A DNA stretch of 61,781 bases, from NCBI GenBank assembly GCA_001915545.1, contig MNQS01000006.1, positions 1-61,781 of the forward strand, read 5' to 3'. This stretch comes from Bacteroides sp. 43_108. GTDB lineage: Bacteria; Bacteroidota; Bacteroidia; Bacteroidales; Bacteroidaceae. Shown piece after piece: positions 17,796 to 26,848 of this stretch. The notes beneath the pieces are model-generated. The model saw nothing but the letters and a program-made list of their open reading frames with translations, was not told the origin of the DNA and searched no databases. Position 1 is the first letter of the stretch. Each line of letters starts with the position of its first letter. A program made the position numbers and the translations under genes.

Positions 17796-18073
17796 GCACA
17801 AATATTTGAAATTGCACAACTTCCGGGTTGTTGTTCCGTGGAAAGAAACGAAATGCTATGCCTAAATCAAAGATTTAGGGAAGTAGAGACTTGTCGTCTT
17901 CCCATTCATAATGGTAATGAACTTCCATGTTGTTAATTCCTATGTTCTACCATAAGAACAATATTTCTCCATTTATTTGTTGTGGATTTGTTGCGCATGA
18001 ATTATTTATCTATATATTACTATTGATTATCAGAATATTATAATTTATACAAAATCAATGATGTTAAAGAAGA
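17796..18073. other. gene-free junction between element-like and host-like DNA
   Basis: With the promoter, this makes about 315 bp without a gene. It contains a perfect 8-bp stem, CCTAAATC/GATTTAGG (17861-17879, loop AAA), without a T-tract. It also has TGGAAAGAAACG (17839-17850), which resembles one half of the fimbrial recombination site. Base composition becomes very AT-rich toward 18.05 kb. The right end of the mobile element is probably here. Confidence 0.4.
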
Positions 18074-19720
18074 ATGAAATACCAATTAAAAGAAAAAGCA
18101 TGGAGAATGACATTTCTCGTGTTCGCAACTTGCGCTCTATTTTCCTGTTCGGACGATGAGAACGATCCCAGTAAAGACGATAACGAGCCGCCATTATCAG
18201 AAGCGACCGTTCCGACTCCCAACCCCTATCTAGCGTCAGAGCATTACAGCCTGACCCATTTCAACTCGGCGCAAACCGATGCCTTTCCCTATGCGGTAAA
18301 AGGCGGCACATTCCAAATGAATCCGGATGATTGCGCCTCCACTTGGAGTGGTCCGGTCAATTTAATGACGCTCTCATCGACCGACCCGGACTATATGTGG
18401 GGAATGTGTAGCGACCGGGTATCTTATATTCGTATAGCCGATGGGGCTTTCGAGCGTGTGGCGGAAATAGGCTTGCCTAATGGTATCCAAATGAATACGG
18501 AAGAAAACTTACGGAAATTGGTCGATACCCAATATACCTCGACCGACCAATTATATGCCGATGCCGTGGAGATTCTGGGTAAATATCCACAAATGTCTAT
18601 GTCTAACGGCAACTACGTGATTTGTGACAATGAGAACTATGCCTATACAAACGCCCGGACGGTCATCTGTCGCTATAAGTTGAAAGAAGCAGGTAACCCC
18701 AAAGCAGGTATCGTCTTAGACAAACAGGTCGATATGGCACCATACATGGATAATCCACAAACATTGGTGGGAATGGTAATGACATACGATGGATACTTGG
18801 TAGTCGCATCGGGCAACGGTATCGCCATCATCGATCGCACAATGAGTATGCCCCCGGTTGTCAAACTTATACCGGACGATCAAGTGATCACCAACTCCGC
18901 CGCTGTCGACGAGCATAACGGTATCTATATAGCCAGCAACAGCCGTACGCCCGGGGGCAAAGGTATCATGCACAAATTCGTATGGAAAAACGGTAAGTTA
19001 TCAGAAGATGAGGCCGACGGCGCATGGACCGCTTCTTATGACGGAGGCCCCGAGGCACCCGCCATCAAGATGGGCTATGGAACAGGTTCTACACCGACAT
19101 TGATGGGATTCGGTGACGACGAGGACAAGCTAGTCGTTATCACGGACGGTGCCAAACGAATGAAGCTAGTCGCTTTCTGGCGGGATGATATTCCGGAAGA
19201 TGCCGTTCCCGTTGATGCGGAAAATCCCCGCATCGCCGACCAGAAAGAAATTTCCTGTGGGCTATCTGCCTCTACGGAATGGATACAATCCGAGCAATCC
19301 GTGGCAATATCCGGTTATGGCGCTTTTGTCGTAAATAACGTGATACCTAACACCGTACCAGACAAGATCGTGGCCGTATTATCCATCGGGCCGCTTGTCA
19401 CGCCGCCTTTCGGCGTAGAGCGTTTACAATGGGATACGGAGAAAAACCAGTGGTATTCGGTATGGACCCGTTCGGATGTAAGTTCAATCAGCATGATACC
19501 GGCTATAAGTACCGCCTCTAATATGGTATTCGTCAACGGCTACACGGAGGCAGACGGCTGGGAAGTGACAGGACTGGATTGGGGAACAGGCGCTACGAGC
19601 CACCGGGTAATCTTCGGGCAAACCAGCCGGGGTAACGGGGCATACGCCATTATCCAATACATGGAAAACGGGGATCTATTGTTCAACTCCGTAGGCGGTC
19701 CCTTCCGGGTAAAGCTCTGA
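18074..19720 (+). CDS. large lipoprotein of unknown function, propeller-like
   Basis: A 548-aa protein. The signal sequence ends in the lipobox LFSC (about residue 26), followed by an acidic SDDENDPSKDD stretch typical of surface-exposed Bacteroidales lipoproteins. The body has repeating short beta segments with GYLVVASGNGIAIID and IYIASNSRTPGGK patterns, suggesting a beta-propeller. No enzyme motif is recognised. It appears monocistronic and is the first host-like gene to the right of the mobile element. Confidence 0.65.
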   Translation: MKYQLKEKAWRMTFLVFATCALFSCSDDENDPSKDDNEPPLSEATVPTPNPYLASEHYSLTHFNSAQTDAFPYAVKGGTFQMNPDDCASTWSGPVNLMTLSSTDPDYMWGMCSDRVSYIRIADGAFERVAEIGLPNGIQMNTEENLRKLVDTQYTSTDQLYADAVEILGKYPQMSMSNGNYVICDNENYAYTNARTVICRYKLKEAGNPKAGIVLDKQVDMAPYMDNPQTLVGMVMTYDGYLVVASGNGIAIIDRTMSMPPVVKLIPDDQVITNSAAVDEHNGIYIASNSRTPGGKGIMHKFVWKNGKLSEDEADGAWTASYDGGPEAPAIKMGYGTGSTPTLMGFGDDEDKLVVITDGAKRMKLVAFWRDDIPEDAVPVDAENPRIADQKEISCGLSASTEWIQSEQSVAISGYGAFVVNNVIPNTVPDKIVAVLSIGPLVTPPFGVERLQWDTEKNQWYSVWTRSDVSSISMIPAISTASNMVFVNGYTEADGWEVTGLDWGTGATSHRVIFGQTSRGNGAYAIIQYMENGDLLFNSVGGPFRVKL

Positions 19721-19751
19721 TGAGATAAAAATTAAGAGGCTGTCTAAAAAA

Positions 19752-19799
19752 TGAAGTGAACCCTAAAAGTTTTTTGTCTAACTTTTAGGGTTCACTTCA
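19752..19799. repeat. perfect 20-bp hairpin resembling abutted IS ends
   Basis: The arms 19752-19771 and 19780-19799 are perfectly complementary around an 8-nt loop. Each arm reads TGAAGTGAACCCTAAAAGTT from the outside in. This resembles the terminal inverted repeats of some IS3-like elements, from memory. On the minus strand the hairpin is followed by six T, so it could also act as a minus-strand terminator, but no minus-strand gene leads into it. Confidence 0.7.
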
Positions 19800-19819
19800 A
19801 TATCTCCGATTATTTTCGC

Positions 19820-19827
19820 TATGTTTG
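19820..19827 (+). promoter_or_regulatory. -7 promoter box of the AAA ATPase gene
   Basis: TATGTTTG. It overlaps an in-frame TTG codon at 19825 and therefore argues for the later ATG at 19846 as the true start. Confidence 0.65.
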
Positions 19828-19845
19828 CGGCAAAAGATATTCTGT

Positions 19846-20610
19846 ATGATCTATCTGAAGCAAGTAAAATTACTGGACCCGGACTTGGTAGCCGGCAATC
19901 CCGAGGAGCTAAAGTATCCCTATAAAGCTCCGGCTGTACGTTTCACGGAATCATTCATTTTCCGCAAGCCGGTTACTTTCCTTGTCGGGGAAAACGGGGC
20001 GGGAAAATCCACCCTGCTGGAAGCGATGATGAGTAAATATGAGGAAAGAGATGAGGAAGAACCGGGTATGCTCTATGACGGAACCGAGGCCTACAAGATT
20101 TACGCCAATGTCTTACCCGAGCATATTCAGCTGATCGAGACCCGAAAACCGGAAAAGCATTTCTTCTTCCGGGCAGAATCCTTTTTTAACCATGCTGCCG
20201 AATTGGATAGGCAAGCCCAACTGGAATTACGTAAGTACAGCAAGATCTACGCCTATAAAGCTTACGGTGGTAGGAGTTTATTGGAGCAATCGCACGGCGA
20301 GAGCTTTCTCAGCGCTTTCCTGAATTACGCCAGTCGCAATACATTATTTATATTAGACGAGCCGGAAGCCGCACTCTCCCCACAACGACAGCTGGCCCTT
20401 TTGGTGCGTATCCATGAACTGGTGAATAACGGTTGCCAACTGATTATCTCCACGCACTCCCCGATCTTGATGGCTTATCCGAACGCGGACATTTATGCCA
20501 TCGATGATACCGGAGCGCACATCACCCCGTATGAGGAAACAGAGCATTACCAGCTCACTAAATATTTCCTCACGCATACGGAGCAAATGATGAAAGAACT
20601 GCTTGGGTGA
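19846..20610 (+). CDS. AAA/ABC-type ATPase (SMC-like, AAA_21 type)
   Basis: A 254-aa single-domain ATPase. The Walker A motif GENGAGKST lies at about 48-56, an ABC-like signature (QSHGESFLSAF) near 145, Walker B (TLFILDEPEAAL) near 170 and a switch His (STHSP) near 205. Stand-alone ATPases of this type are widespread, resemble the ATPase halves of ABC or OLD/SMC proteins, and have no transporter partner here. The gene stands alone and converges on the flavin reductase gene. The start is set by the promoter box just upstream. Confidence 0.82.
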   Translation: MIYLKQVKLLDPDLVAGNPEELKYPYKAPAVRFTESFIFRKPVTFLVGENGAGKSTLLEAMMSKYEERDEEEPGMLYDGTEAYKIYANVLPEHIQLIETRKPEKHFFFRAESFFNHAAELDRQAQLELRKYSKIYAYKAYGGRSLLEQSHGESFLSAFLNYASRNTLFILDEPEAALSPQRQLALLVRIHELVNNGCQLIISTHSPILMAYPNADIYAIDDTGAHITPYEETEHYQLTKYFLTHTEQMMKELLG

Positions 20611-20612
20611 GA

Positions 20613-21119
20613 TTACTTCTCCCAAGCATTTACGATCTCGGCAATGTAAACGATATGCGCATTGCCGTTCTTCTCATCATACCAACGAGGGAAAACGCTA
20701 GGATCTAAAAACTTAGCCTCCTCGATCTCGGATTTATAGACCACTTTGCATTCCAACGTAAGGCGAGCTTCCTCGAATACAGGATTACCAGCCTCCGTAA
20801 AAAACGGTGTCAACCCCGTAGCGGCCACTTTATCAATCTCCCGGCCGGATTTAGAGCCACAAATGCTATGGGCTTTCCGGTGCTCCGGTCCTAGGAAAGT
20901 AATCGTGAACTCATTTTTAGCGTCGATAAACTCACGGGTATAACGCTCCGGACGAATAAAAGCAAACACCACCGGACGGTTCCATAACACTCCCACGCCG
21001 CCCCAACTGGCAGTCATCATATTAAACTTCTCCTTATCACCGGCGCTTACCAGCATCCACTCCTTACCAATCAACTCGATAAAGTTGTCTTTGATCTCAT
21101 TCGGATTAATCGCTTTCAT
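20613..21119 (-). CDS. flavin reductase family protein
   Basis: A 168-aa protein of the flavin reductase-like (FMN-binding split barrel) family. Typical features are the N-terminal WMLVSAGD, then NMMTASWGGVGVLWNRP, the FMN-binding region FIRPERYTREFI, and ITFLGPEHRKA. Such proteins reduce or bind FMN using NAD(P)H, often as a supply for another enzyme. No obvious partner is adjacent. The length is typical. Confidence 0.88.
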   Translation of the reverse strand: MKAINPNEIKDNFIELIGKEWMLVSAGDKEKFNMMTASWGGVGVLWNRPVVFAFIRPERYTREFIDAKNEFTITFLGPEHRKAHSICGSKSGREIDKVAATGLTPFFTEAGNPVFEEARLTLECKVVYKSEIEEAKFLDPSVFPRWYDEKNGNAHIVYIAEIVNAWEK

Positions 21120-21158
21120 ATCTCATTTTATTTTCCCTCAAAGATATAAAATATTCCC

Positions 21159-23486
21159 TTATTTACCGGTACTCATTACCCCCGAGTCATTATCGGCATT
21201 ATTCACTTTCTTCTGACCAGCGCTAAATTTACGGCCGAAAGAGAAGTTATAGGAAATCGTCGCCACAAACAAACGGGAACTTTCCTTGATGTAATTCGAA
21301 CGGTGGAAAGAGGCGTATTGGTTCCAGTTCTCGGTCTCCTGCTTATAGTTATCCGTAAACGGATTAAAGACACGCAAGCCAATCATCAAGTCTTTATGCC
21401 TATAACCGAGCTGGATTCCTTGGATATTCTCACCCCCACTCATCGTCTCGCCCTTAAACCAGTTCCAATTCGTCATCAACATATACATGAGTGACCAATT
21501 TTTCCAAGTAACGGAAACATTCGCGTCGCACCACCAGTTCGTATATCGATGCGTGTAGGTATTACCGTTACTCATATAATGGTTCATACCACCATTGACT
21601 GAAAATTGCAAGATGTCCTTGATCGGACCGACCCGCAAGTTGACGGAAGCGACAACCCGTTGCCAGTTTTTCTGATTGTCCCAAGTCTGGATGATCTTAT
21701 TCCCTTCCAGATATTTCTCGTCCATGATAGCGTCCGGCTGATACTCATAAGCGCCCAAGGCATTCACGTAAAACAGACCTTTGCGAAACTCGTAATTCAA
21801 TTCCGTATAATAACTCATATAAGACTTCAAGTTAGGATTACCCCGCTGTATTTGCAAGGAATCGATCACTTGGTCGATAGCGCTCAGCTCACCCAAAGAA
21901 GGAGTCACATTCCCCATCGTTGATTTCAAACGGATGGAAGATTCCCCGGGCAAAGCATAAAACAAGGTCAACCGGGGACTCACCGTATAACGTTCATAAT
22001 CCGCATCCTCACCCCGTTGGCTATAAGACGATCGATTCACGGTCACACCCAATGAGTAATCCAGTTTTTTCACCTTTCCCTTGAATTCCGCATATACGGA
22101 ACTCTCCATCTGTTCCATATGCGTCTTATAGTTATGCCCATTGATATAACTGTTATCCGAGAAAGATTGGTTATGGCGTAAACCGCCGCTCAACCGATTA
22201 CCATTCGTTAATTTCTTTTCATAGATAGCTTCGCCGATAATCGAGTATTTATCACCATCCACCACGTTATTTACATCAGTCAACAATTGTTCATGTTTAC
22301 TCTCCTGATAGATACGGGTCGATTTCGTTTGGTTATAAGTCCCTACCACGTTAAACACCAAGGTCTGGTTATGCTTCAAATCCCGTTGGTAATACAAATC
22401 CAGCGCAGGAGCTTGATAGGCTGATCCCGATAGATCGATCATATCCACTTTATCCTCCGGATTCGCCTTATTCATCAAGACTCCTTGATAATCCCAATGC
22501 GGTTGATGATTATTCCGGTAGCGGAACGTGGCGTTAAACATATACTTATCCGGCTTTTGATAGCTATAGTTCACATTCAGGTTATGCATGAACAAACGAG
22601 CGCGCGAAGGTTCGCCTATTTCCACACGGTTCAAGGTCGTTCCATTCGCTAAATGGAACTCTTCCTCGTTATTCCGTTTCATTCCATAGAAATCACGAGG
22701 ACCGATCCGATAAGAAGCGCCCCATTCCGAGTTCTTATGATTGATCTTTCCCCAAGCATTATGTTCACCCCACATGGAATTGATACCTTGCGCCATGTCC
22801 AGACCAAAACTACCTCCCGTATCCGGCCGGCGAACAATATAATCCAGCACGATATCGGCATTACCATAACGTAAGCCCGGGTTATCATGATATTCTATAC
22901 GAATGATGTCCGAGGGATTCAAGGCCTTGATCTCATCCTGTTCCACCTTCACGCCATTGATACGCACTTGGACTACCCCATTTCCCGTGGCCTTGATCTC
23001 ACTGTTCAACAAATCCACCTGCACTCTCGGTAGCATCATCTGCTGCAACAAATCCATACCGTTTCCCGAAGCCTTCATCTGGCGCTCCGATGGGAAGACC
23101 ACTTTTTTATCGGCATGGCTCGTCTGGGCAGAGGCGCTAACCGTCACCCCGTCTAAGGATACCGCATCATCATTTAAGGATATTTCTCCCAAAGAAATAT
23201 TCTTGGACAAGCCTTCCAAGGAAATATACTCCGTCTTAAAGCCTAGACTAGAGACAGATAGAATATAACTCCCTTTTTTAATCTTATTTAATAAAAAATG
23301 CCCCTTCATATCCGTAGTCGTACCCGCTACAAAAGAAGAGTCCATTGTTTGCAATACCACATTTGCAAATTCCAAGATTTCTTTGTTGCGAGCGTCCCAC
23401 ACCATTCCCTTTATCTCTAAGTTCTGAGCAAAAGCTCCCTGTACCATACCGCCTAGCAGTATGATCCAAATCATCATCCGTTTCAT
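21159..23486 (-). CDS. outer membrane beta-barrel protein, TonB-receptor-like
   Basis: About 775 aa. A signal peptide (MKRMMIWIILLGGMVQGAFA) is followed by a carboxypeptidase-regulatory-like domain at about 25-110 (GMVWDARNKEILEFANVVLQ), then a plug-like domain and a long barrel of alternating aromatic strands. It fits the outer membrane beta-barrel family seen beside peptide and regulatory loci rather than a classical SusC. The start at 23486 is preferred over an in-frame codon 51 bp upstream because the signal peptide begins there. The ligand is unknown. It belongs to the same family as the barrel protein at 29066-31396. Confidence 0.8.
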   Translation of the reverse strand: MKRMMIWIILLGGMVQGAFAQNLEIKGMVWDARNKEILEFANVVLQTMDSSFVAGTTTDMKGHFLLNKIKKGSYILSVSSLGFKTEYISLEGLSKNISLGEISLNDDAVSLDGVTVSASAQTSHADKKVVFPSERQMKASGNGMDLLQQMMLPRVQVDLLNSEIKATGNGVVQVRINGVKVEQDEIKALNPSDIIRIEYHDNPGLRYGNADIVLDYIVRRPDTGGSFGLDMAQGINSMWGEHNAWGKINHKNSEWGASYRIGPRDFYGMKRNNEEEFHLANGTTLNRVEIGEPSRARLFMHNLNVNYSYQKPDKYMFNATFRYRNNHQPHWDYQGVLMNKANPEDKVDMIDLSGSAYQAPALDLYYQRDLKHNQTLVFNVVGTYNQTKSTRIYQESKHEQLLTDVNNVVDGDKYSIIGEAIYEKKLTNGNRLSGGLRHNQSFSDNSYINGHNYKTHMEQMESSVYAEFKGKVKKLDYSLGVTVNRSSYSQRGEDADYERYTVSPRLTLFYALPGESSIRLKSTMGNVTPSLGELSAIDQVIDSLQIQRGNPNLKSYMSYYTELNYEFRKGLFYVNALGAYEYQPDAIMDEKYLEGNKIIQTWDNQKNWQRVVASVNLRVGPIKDILQFSVNGGMNHYMSNGNTYTHRYTNWWCDANVSVTWKNWSLMYMLMTNWNWFKGETMSGGENIQGIQLGYRHKDLMIGLRVFNPFTDNYKQETENWNQYASFHRSNYIKESSRLFVATISYNFSFGRKFSAGQKKVNNADNDSGVMSTGK

Positions 23487-23629
23487 TTTTATCGTATTTT
23501 TTCCGAATATAGCAGGGTGGCCTTTCCCGCTTATCATTTGTTTCTAACTATAAGACGACAGCCGTTTGGAAAACGTTACAAGAAAATGATAAAAAAATAA
23601 TATTTCGATGAATTTGCTTCGTAGATACG

Positions 23630-23637
23630 TATCTTTG
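23630..23637 (+). promoter_or_regulatory. -7 promoter box of the alanine symporter gene
   Basis: TATCTTTG, 24 bp before the start codon. No good -33 box is seen at the usual distance. Confidence 0.6.
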
Positions 23638-23661
23638 TAACCAAACAACAGATTATAAATC

Positions 23662-25062
23662 ATGGAGCTATTGAATAATTGGATCAACGGAGTCAACGAT
23701 ATATTATGGTCATACATCCTTATTATCATGTTATTGGGATGCGCCGTATGGTTTACGATAAAAAGTAGGTTCGTGCAATTCCGCATGATTGGCGAGATGA
23801 TCCGATTATTAGGCGATTCTGCCGGGAAAGGAGAAAAAGGGGAAAAGCATATCTCCTCTTTCCAAGCCTTCGCCGTATCTTTAGCCAGCCGTGTAGGGAC
23901 CGGAAACCTAGCCGGTGTAGCGACAGCCGTAGCGATCGGCGGACCCGGATCCGTATTCTGGATGTGGCTGATCGCTTTATTGGGTTCTTCCAGCGCATTC
24001 GTGGAGTCTACGTTAGCTCAATTATATAAAGAAAAAGGGAAAGACTCGTTCATTGGCGGTCCTGCTTACTATATGCTACATGGTTTGGGGTTACGATGGA
24101 TGGGCGTATTATTTGCCGTATTGATTTCGATAACCTTTGGTTTTGCCTTTAATTCCGTACAAAGCAATACCATCTGCGCAGCTTGGGAAGGCGCTTTTGG
24201 CATCGATCATGCTTGGATCGGAGCGATTCTTACGGTACTTACGTTAATCGTCATATTCGGAGGTATTCAGCGCATCGCGAGAGTAAGCAGTATTGTCGTA
24301 CCGGTCATGGCATTAGGATATATAGCATTGGCGTTGGGAATCGTACTGTTTAATATTACCCGCCTACCCGCTGTTATAGAAACCATTCTGTCAAACGCTT
24401 TTGGTTGGGAACAGGCGATAGGCGGCAGTGTCGGAGCGGCGTTGATGCAAGGGATTAAACGAGGTCTATTCAGTAATGAGGCCGGTATGGGATCGGCACC
24501 GAACGTAGCGGCTACGGCGCATGTCTCCCATCCAGTCAAACAAGGATTGATCCAAGCATTAGGCGTATTTACCGACACGCTGATTATCTGTACCTGCACA
24601 GCGTTCATCATCTTGTTTAGCGGAGCGCCATTAGACGGCTCCATCAATGGAGTCCAGCTCACGCAACAAGCTTTGAGCAACGAGGTGGGTAGCATCGGCA
24701 GTACGTTTGTCGCTTTAGCGATCCTTTTGTTCGCGTTCAGTAGTATTATCGGTAATTACTATTACGGAGAAGCGAATATTCGTTTTATCACGTCCAAGAG
24801 AAGTGTCTTATTTATTTACCGTATATTAGTCGGTGGAATGGTCATGTTCGGTGCGTTGGCTAGTTTAGACTTGGCTTGGAGCCTAGCGGACGTGACGATG
24901 GGACTTATGACGATCTGCAATTTGATCGCGATCTCATTGTTGAGCCGTCAAACATTCCTCTTATTACAGGATTACGTAGCCCAAAAGAAAGCGGGTATTA
25001 AAAGCCCTGTATTCGATAAGAACAAGATACCCGAGTTGAAAGACAAAGCGCAGTGTTGGTGA
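23662..25062 (+). CDS. sodium:alanine/glycine symporter (AGCS family)
   Basis: A 466-aa inner membrane protein with about 10-11 hydrophobic segments. AGCS hallmarks are SLASRVGTGNLAGVATAVAI, FWMWLIALLGSSSAFVEST and GLFSNEAGMGSAPN. It imports alanine or glycine driven by sodium. The length is typical. It is followed 20 bp later by the PagL-like gene in the same direction, so they may share a transcript, though their functions are unrelated. Confidence 0.93.
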   Translation: MELLNNWINGVNDILWSYILIIMLLGCAVWFTIKSRFVQFRMIGEMIRLLGDSAGKGEKGEKHISSFQAFAVSLASRVGTGNLAGVATAVAIGGPGSVFWMWLIALLGSSSAFVESTLAQLYKEKGKDSFIGGPAYYMLHGLGLRWMGVLFAVLISITFGFAFNSVQSNTICAAWEGAFGIDHAWIGAILTVLTLIVIFGGIQRIARVSSIVVPVMALGYIALALGIVLFNITRLPAVIETILSNAFGWEQAIGGSVGAALMQGIKRGLFSNEAGMGSAPNVAATAHVSHPVKQGLIQALGVFTDTLIICTCTAFIILFSGAPLDGSINGVQLTQQALSNEVGSIGSTFVALAILLFAFSSIIGNYYYGEANIRFITSKRSVLFIYRILVGGMVMFGALASLDLAWSLADVTMGLMTICNLIAISLLSRQTFLLLQDYVAQKKAGIKSPVFDKNKIPELKDKAQCW

Positions 25063-25082
25063 TCAGACAAACGTATTGAAGT

Positions 25083-26294
25083 ATGATAAAAAGCAAGATG
25101 ATAAGCTTTTACATAGCGGTCATGATGATATGGACCTGTACGGTAAAAGCTCAAGATGATGATAAATCCATTATCCACAAAATAGGATTCGACGTACGTC
25201 CCTCGTATGTCGCCCCGACTAGCAAATTCCTGAAAGATGATGGCTATGGAAACGGGCTTACTTTACGTAAGGCGGCTTCATTCCATTTGAAATACGGGTT
25301 CCAACAGAATCCGAACTCTAAGGAGGGCCAGCTCTATCCGCACACTTACCAAGGAATAGGCATCTCTTATAATACCTTTGGCAATCGGCAGGAAGTAGGT
25401 AATCCTTGGGCGGCATATGTTTTCCAAAGCTCCCGCATCGCCAAGATCTCTTCCCGGTTATCCTTCGATTATGAATGGAATTTCGGAGCCTCATTCGGGT
25501 GGCATCCGTATGATGAAAACAATAATTACCGTAATAAGATCATCGGTTCTAAAATCAATGCCTATATCAATCTGGGATTTTTCCTCAACGCGAAACTATC
25601 CCGTTATTGCAACCTGCTCGTCGGGGCGGATTTAACGCACTACTCAAACGGAAATACTCATCTTCCGAATGCGGGATTAAATACGATTGGCGGCCGGATC
25701 GGACTCGTCTACACGCTCAATCCTATCGAGGAAAGCCATCATGAGATAGGTACCGCACGTTCCTTACCGGCAAATCAATTATACCTCTCCAGCTTTTGGC
25801 AACGTGTCAGTTACGATGTCATCCTATATGGTGCGACCCGTGCTAAGGGGGTTATGCTAGGTGATGAGGCCCATATTTTTCCAGGTCAGTTCGGCATCCT
25901 TGGATTCAACCTCAACCCGATGTACAAATTCAACCGGTTCCTAAAAGCAGGTATCTCCCTAGACGGCCAATATGACGAAAGCGCAAATATTTATTCCGAC
26001 GAGATCATCCAAGTCGGCGAAGAACCCCGATTCTACCGCCCGCCCCTACACGAGCAAATCGGTATCGGCCTCTCCGCCCGTGGCGAGTTCACGATGCCAT
26101 TCTTCTCGATCAATATAGGAGTCGGACATAATTTATTCTACAACAAAGGCGACCTGAAAGGATTATACCAGATCCTAGCCCTCAAGGTATCGGTTACACG
26201 AAATTTATTCCTGCATGTCGGATACCAACTGCACAAGTTCCATAATCCGAATAACTTGATGTTGGGAGTTGGGTATAGGTTCCATAATAAATAA
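25083..26294 (+). CDS. acyloxyacyl hydrolase / lipid A deacylase (PagL-like)
   Basis: A 403-aa exported protein with a signal peptide ending near residue 23 (TVKA). The conserved region GADLTHYSNGNTHLPNAG holds H186 and S188, the catalytic pair of PagL-type outer membrane lipid A deacylases. The rest consists of amphipathic strands typical of a barrel. It would remove an acyl chain from lipid A and so alter the immune profile of the outer membrane. It is longer than classical PagL, as is usual in Bacteroidales. The activity is inferred. Confidence 0.78.
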   Translation: MIKSKMISFYIAVMMIWTCTVKAQDDDKSIIHKIGFDVRPSYVAPTSKFLKDDGYGNGLTLRKAASFHLKYGFQQNPNSKEGQLYPHTYQGIGISYNTFGNRQEVGNPWAAYVFQSSRIAKISSRLSFDYEWNFGASFGWHPYDENNNYRNKIIGSKINAYINLGFFLNAKLSRYCNLLVGADLTHYSNGNTHLPNAGLNTIGGRIGLVYTLNPIEESHHEIGTARSLPANQLYLSSFWQRVSYDVILYGATRAKGVMLGDEAHIFPGQFGILGFNLNPMYKFNRFLKAGISLDGQYDESANIYSDEIIQVGEEPRFYRPPLHEQIGIGLSARGEFTMPFFSINIGVGHNLFYNKGDLKGLYQILALKVSVTRNLFLHVGYQLHKFHNPNNLMLGVGYRFHNK

Positions 26295-26344
26295 AAGATA
26301 ATATCCCGCTTGCTAAGATTATAAAGTTCAATCGTTCATAAAAT

Positions 26345-26827
26345 CTAAGAAAACATATCGATCAAACTTCTTTTTGAAAGTAAAATTGAAGCTGTGCCTT
26401 TCATCTTTACTTGTAAGTGGTATAGCTCTATATCCTTTTTTTCTATAATAAGCTTCGTAGAGAAGAAGTTGTCTCCCGATACCGTAACAATAGAATCTTC
26501 TAACCCTTCTATTTCCGCTTTCAATAATCCATACTCTGATGAGGCGTACCCTTCAAACTCAATATCGGCCGACATACCTTTATGAACTTTCGTGATAAAC
26601 CGGTAAGGTACAAGTGCCGTCACTTCCACATACCGCTCATCTACCTGTGTAACAAAAACACTCACCGTCACATTCTCCGGATAAGGTATAAAGCATGCTA
26701 CCAACGCTAAACAGACAAGCACTGTTGTCAACATCCCGATGCCGTCACGCACGATTCCACCTGGAGCCTTACCAATTATCTCCTGTACCTTCTCACTACG
26801 CAACTCTATATTATCATACTCTGCCAT
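26345..26827 (-). CDS. short HlyD-like membrane adaptor of the peptide exporter
   Basis: A 160-aa protein with one membrane helix at about 30-50 (MLTTVLVCLALVACFIPYP), then a small beta-rich periplasmic part (VTVSVFVTQVDERYVEVTAL, then VHKGMSADIEFEGY). That part resembles the barrel and membrane-proximal domains of HlyD-type fusion proteins. The coiled-coil hairpin and lipoyl domains of normal adaptors (300-450 aa) are missing, so it cannot span to an outer membrane channel in the usual way. It lies 21 bp after the C39 exporter and ends the operon. The start at 26827 is chosen over one six bases earlier; either is possible. Confidence 0.65.
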   Translation of the reverse strand: MAEYDNIELRSEKVQEIIGKAPGGIVRDGIGMLTTVLVCLALVACFIPYPENVTVSVFVTQVDERYVEVTALVPYRFITKVHKGMSADIEFEGYASSEYGLLKAEIEGLEDSIVTVSGDNFFSTKLIIEKKDIELYHLQVKMKGTASILLSKRSLIDMFS

Positions 26828-26848
26828 ACGCATATACCTTTCTCATTC

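Larger units (their letters stand above)
1..17900. mobile_element. probable integrative mobilizable element with fimbrial cargo; ends not resolved
   Basis: This stretch holds two tandem tyrosine integrases, an excisionase-like protein, a MobC-like protein and relaxase, and then a recombinase-controlled fimbrial operon and regulators. Its bases look visibly more GC-rich than the host genes from 18.07 kb on (estimated by eye). No conjugation (Tra) genes are present, so transfer would depend on a helper element. The left end is probably just upstream of the first integrase or outside the window. The right end probably lies in the gene-free 17.8-18.07 kb stretch. I found no convincing direct repeat that would mark the att sites, so the boundaries are inferred and the fimbrial part could be a separate island. 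Confidence 0.6.

Noticed and set aside
145..17995. Eight-base direct repeat TTGTTGCG at 145-152 and 17988-17995 as att sites of the element
   Set aside because: Eight bases shared between two AT-rich stretches of about 150 bp is likely by chance, and no longer similarity surrounds it.
19825..19845. TTG at 19825 as start of the AAA ATPase gene
   Set aside because: The codon lies inside the -7 promoter box, so it cannot be in the mRNA from that promoter; ATG 19846 fits the domain start.
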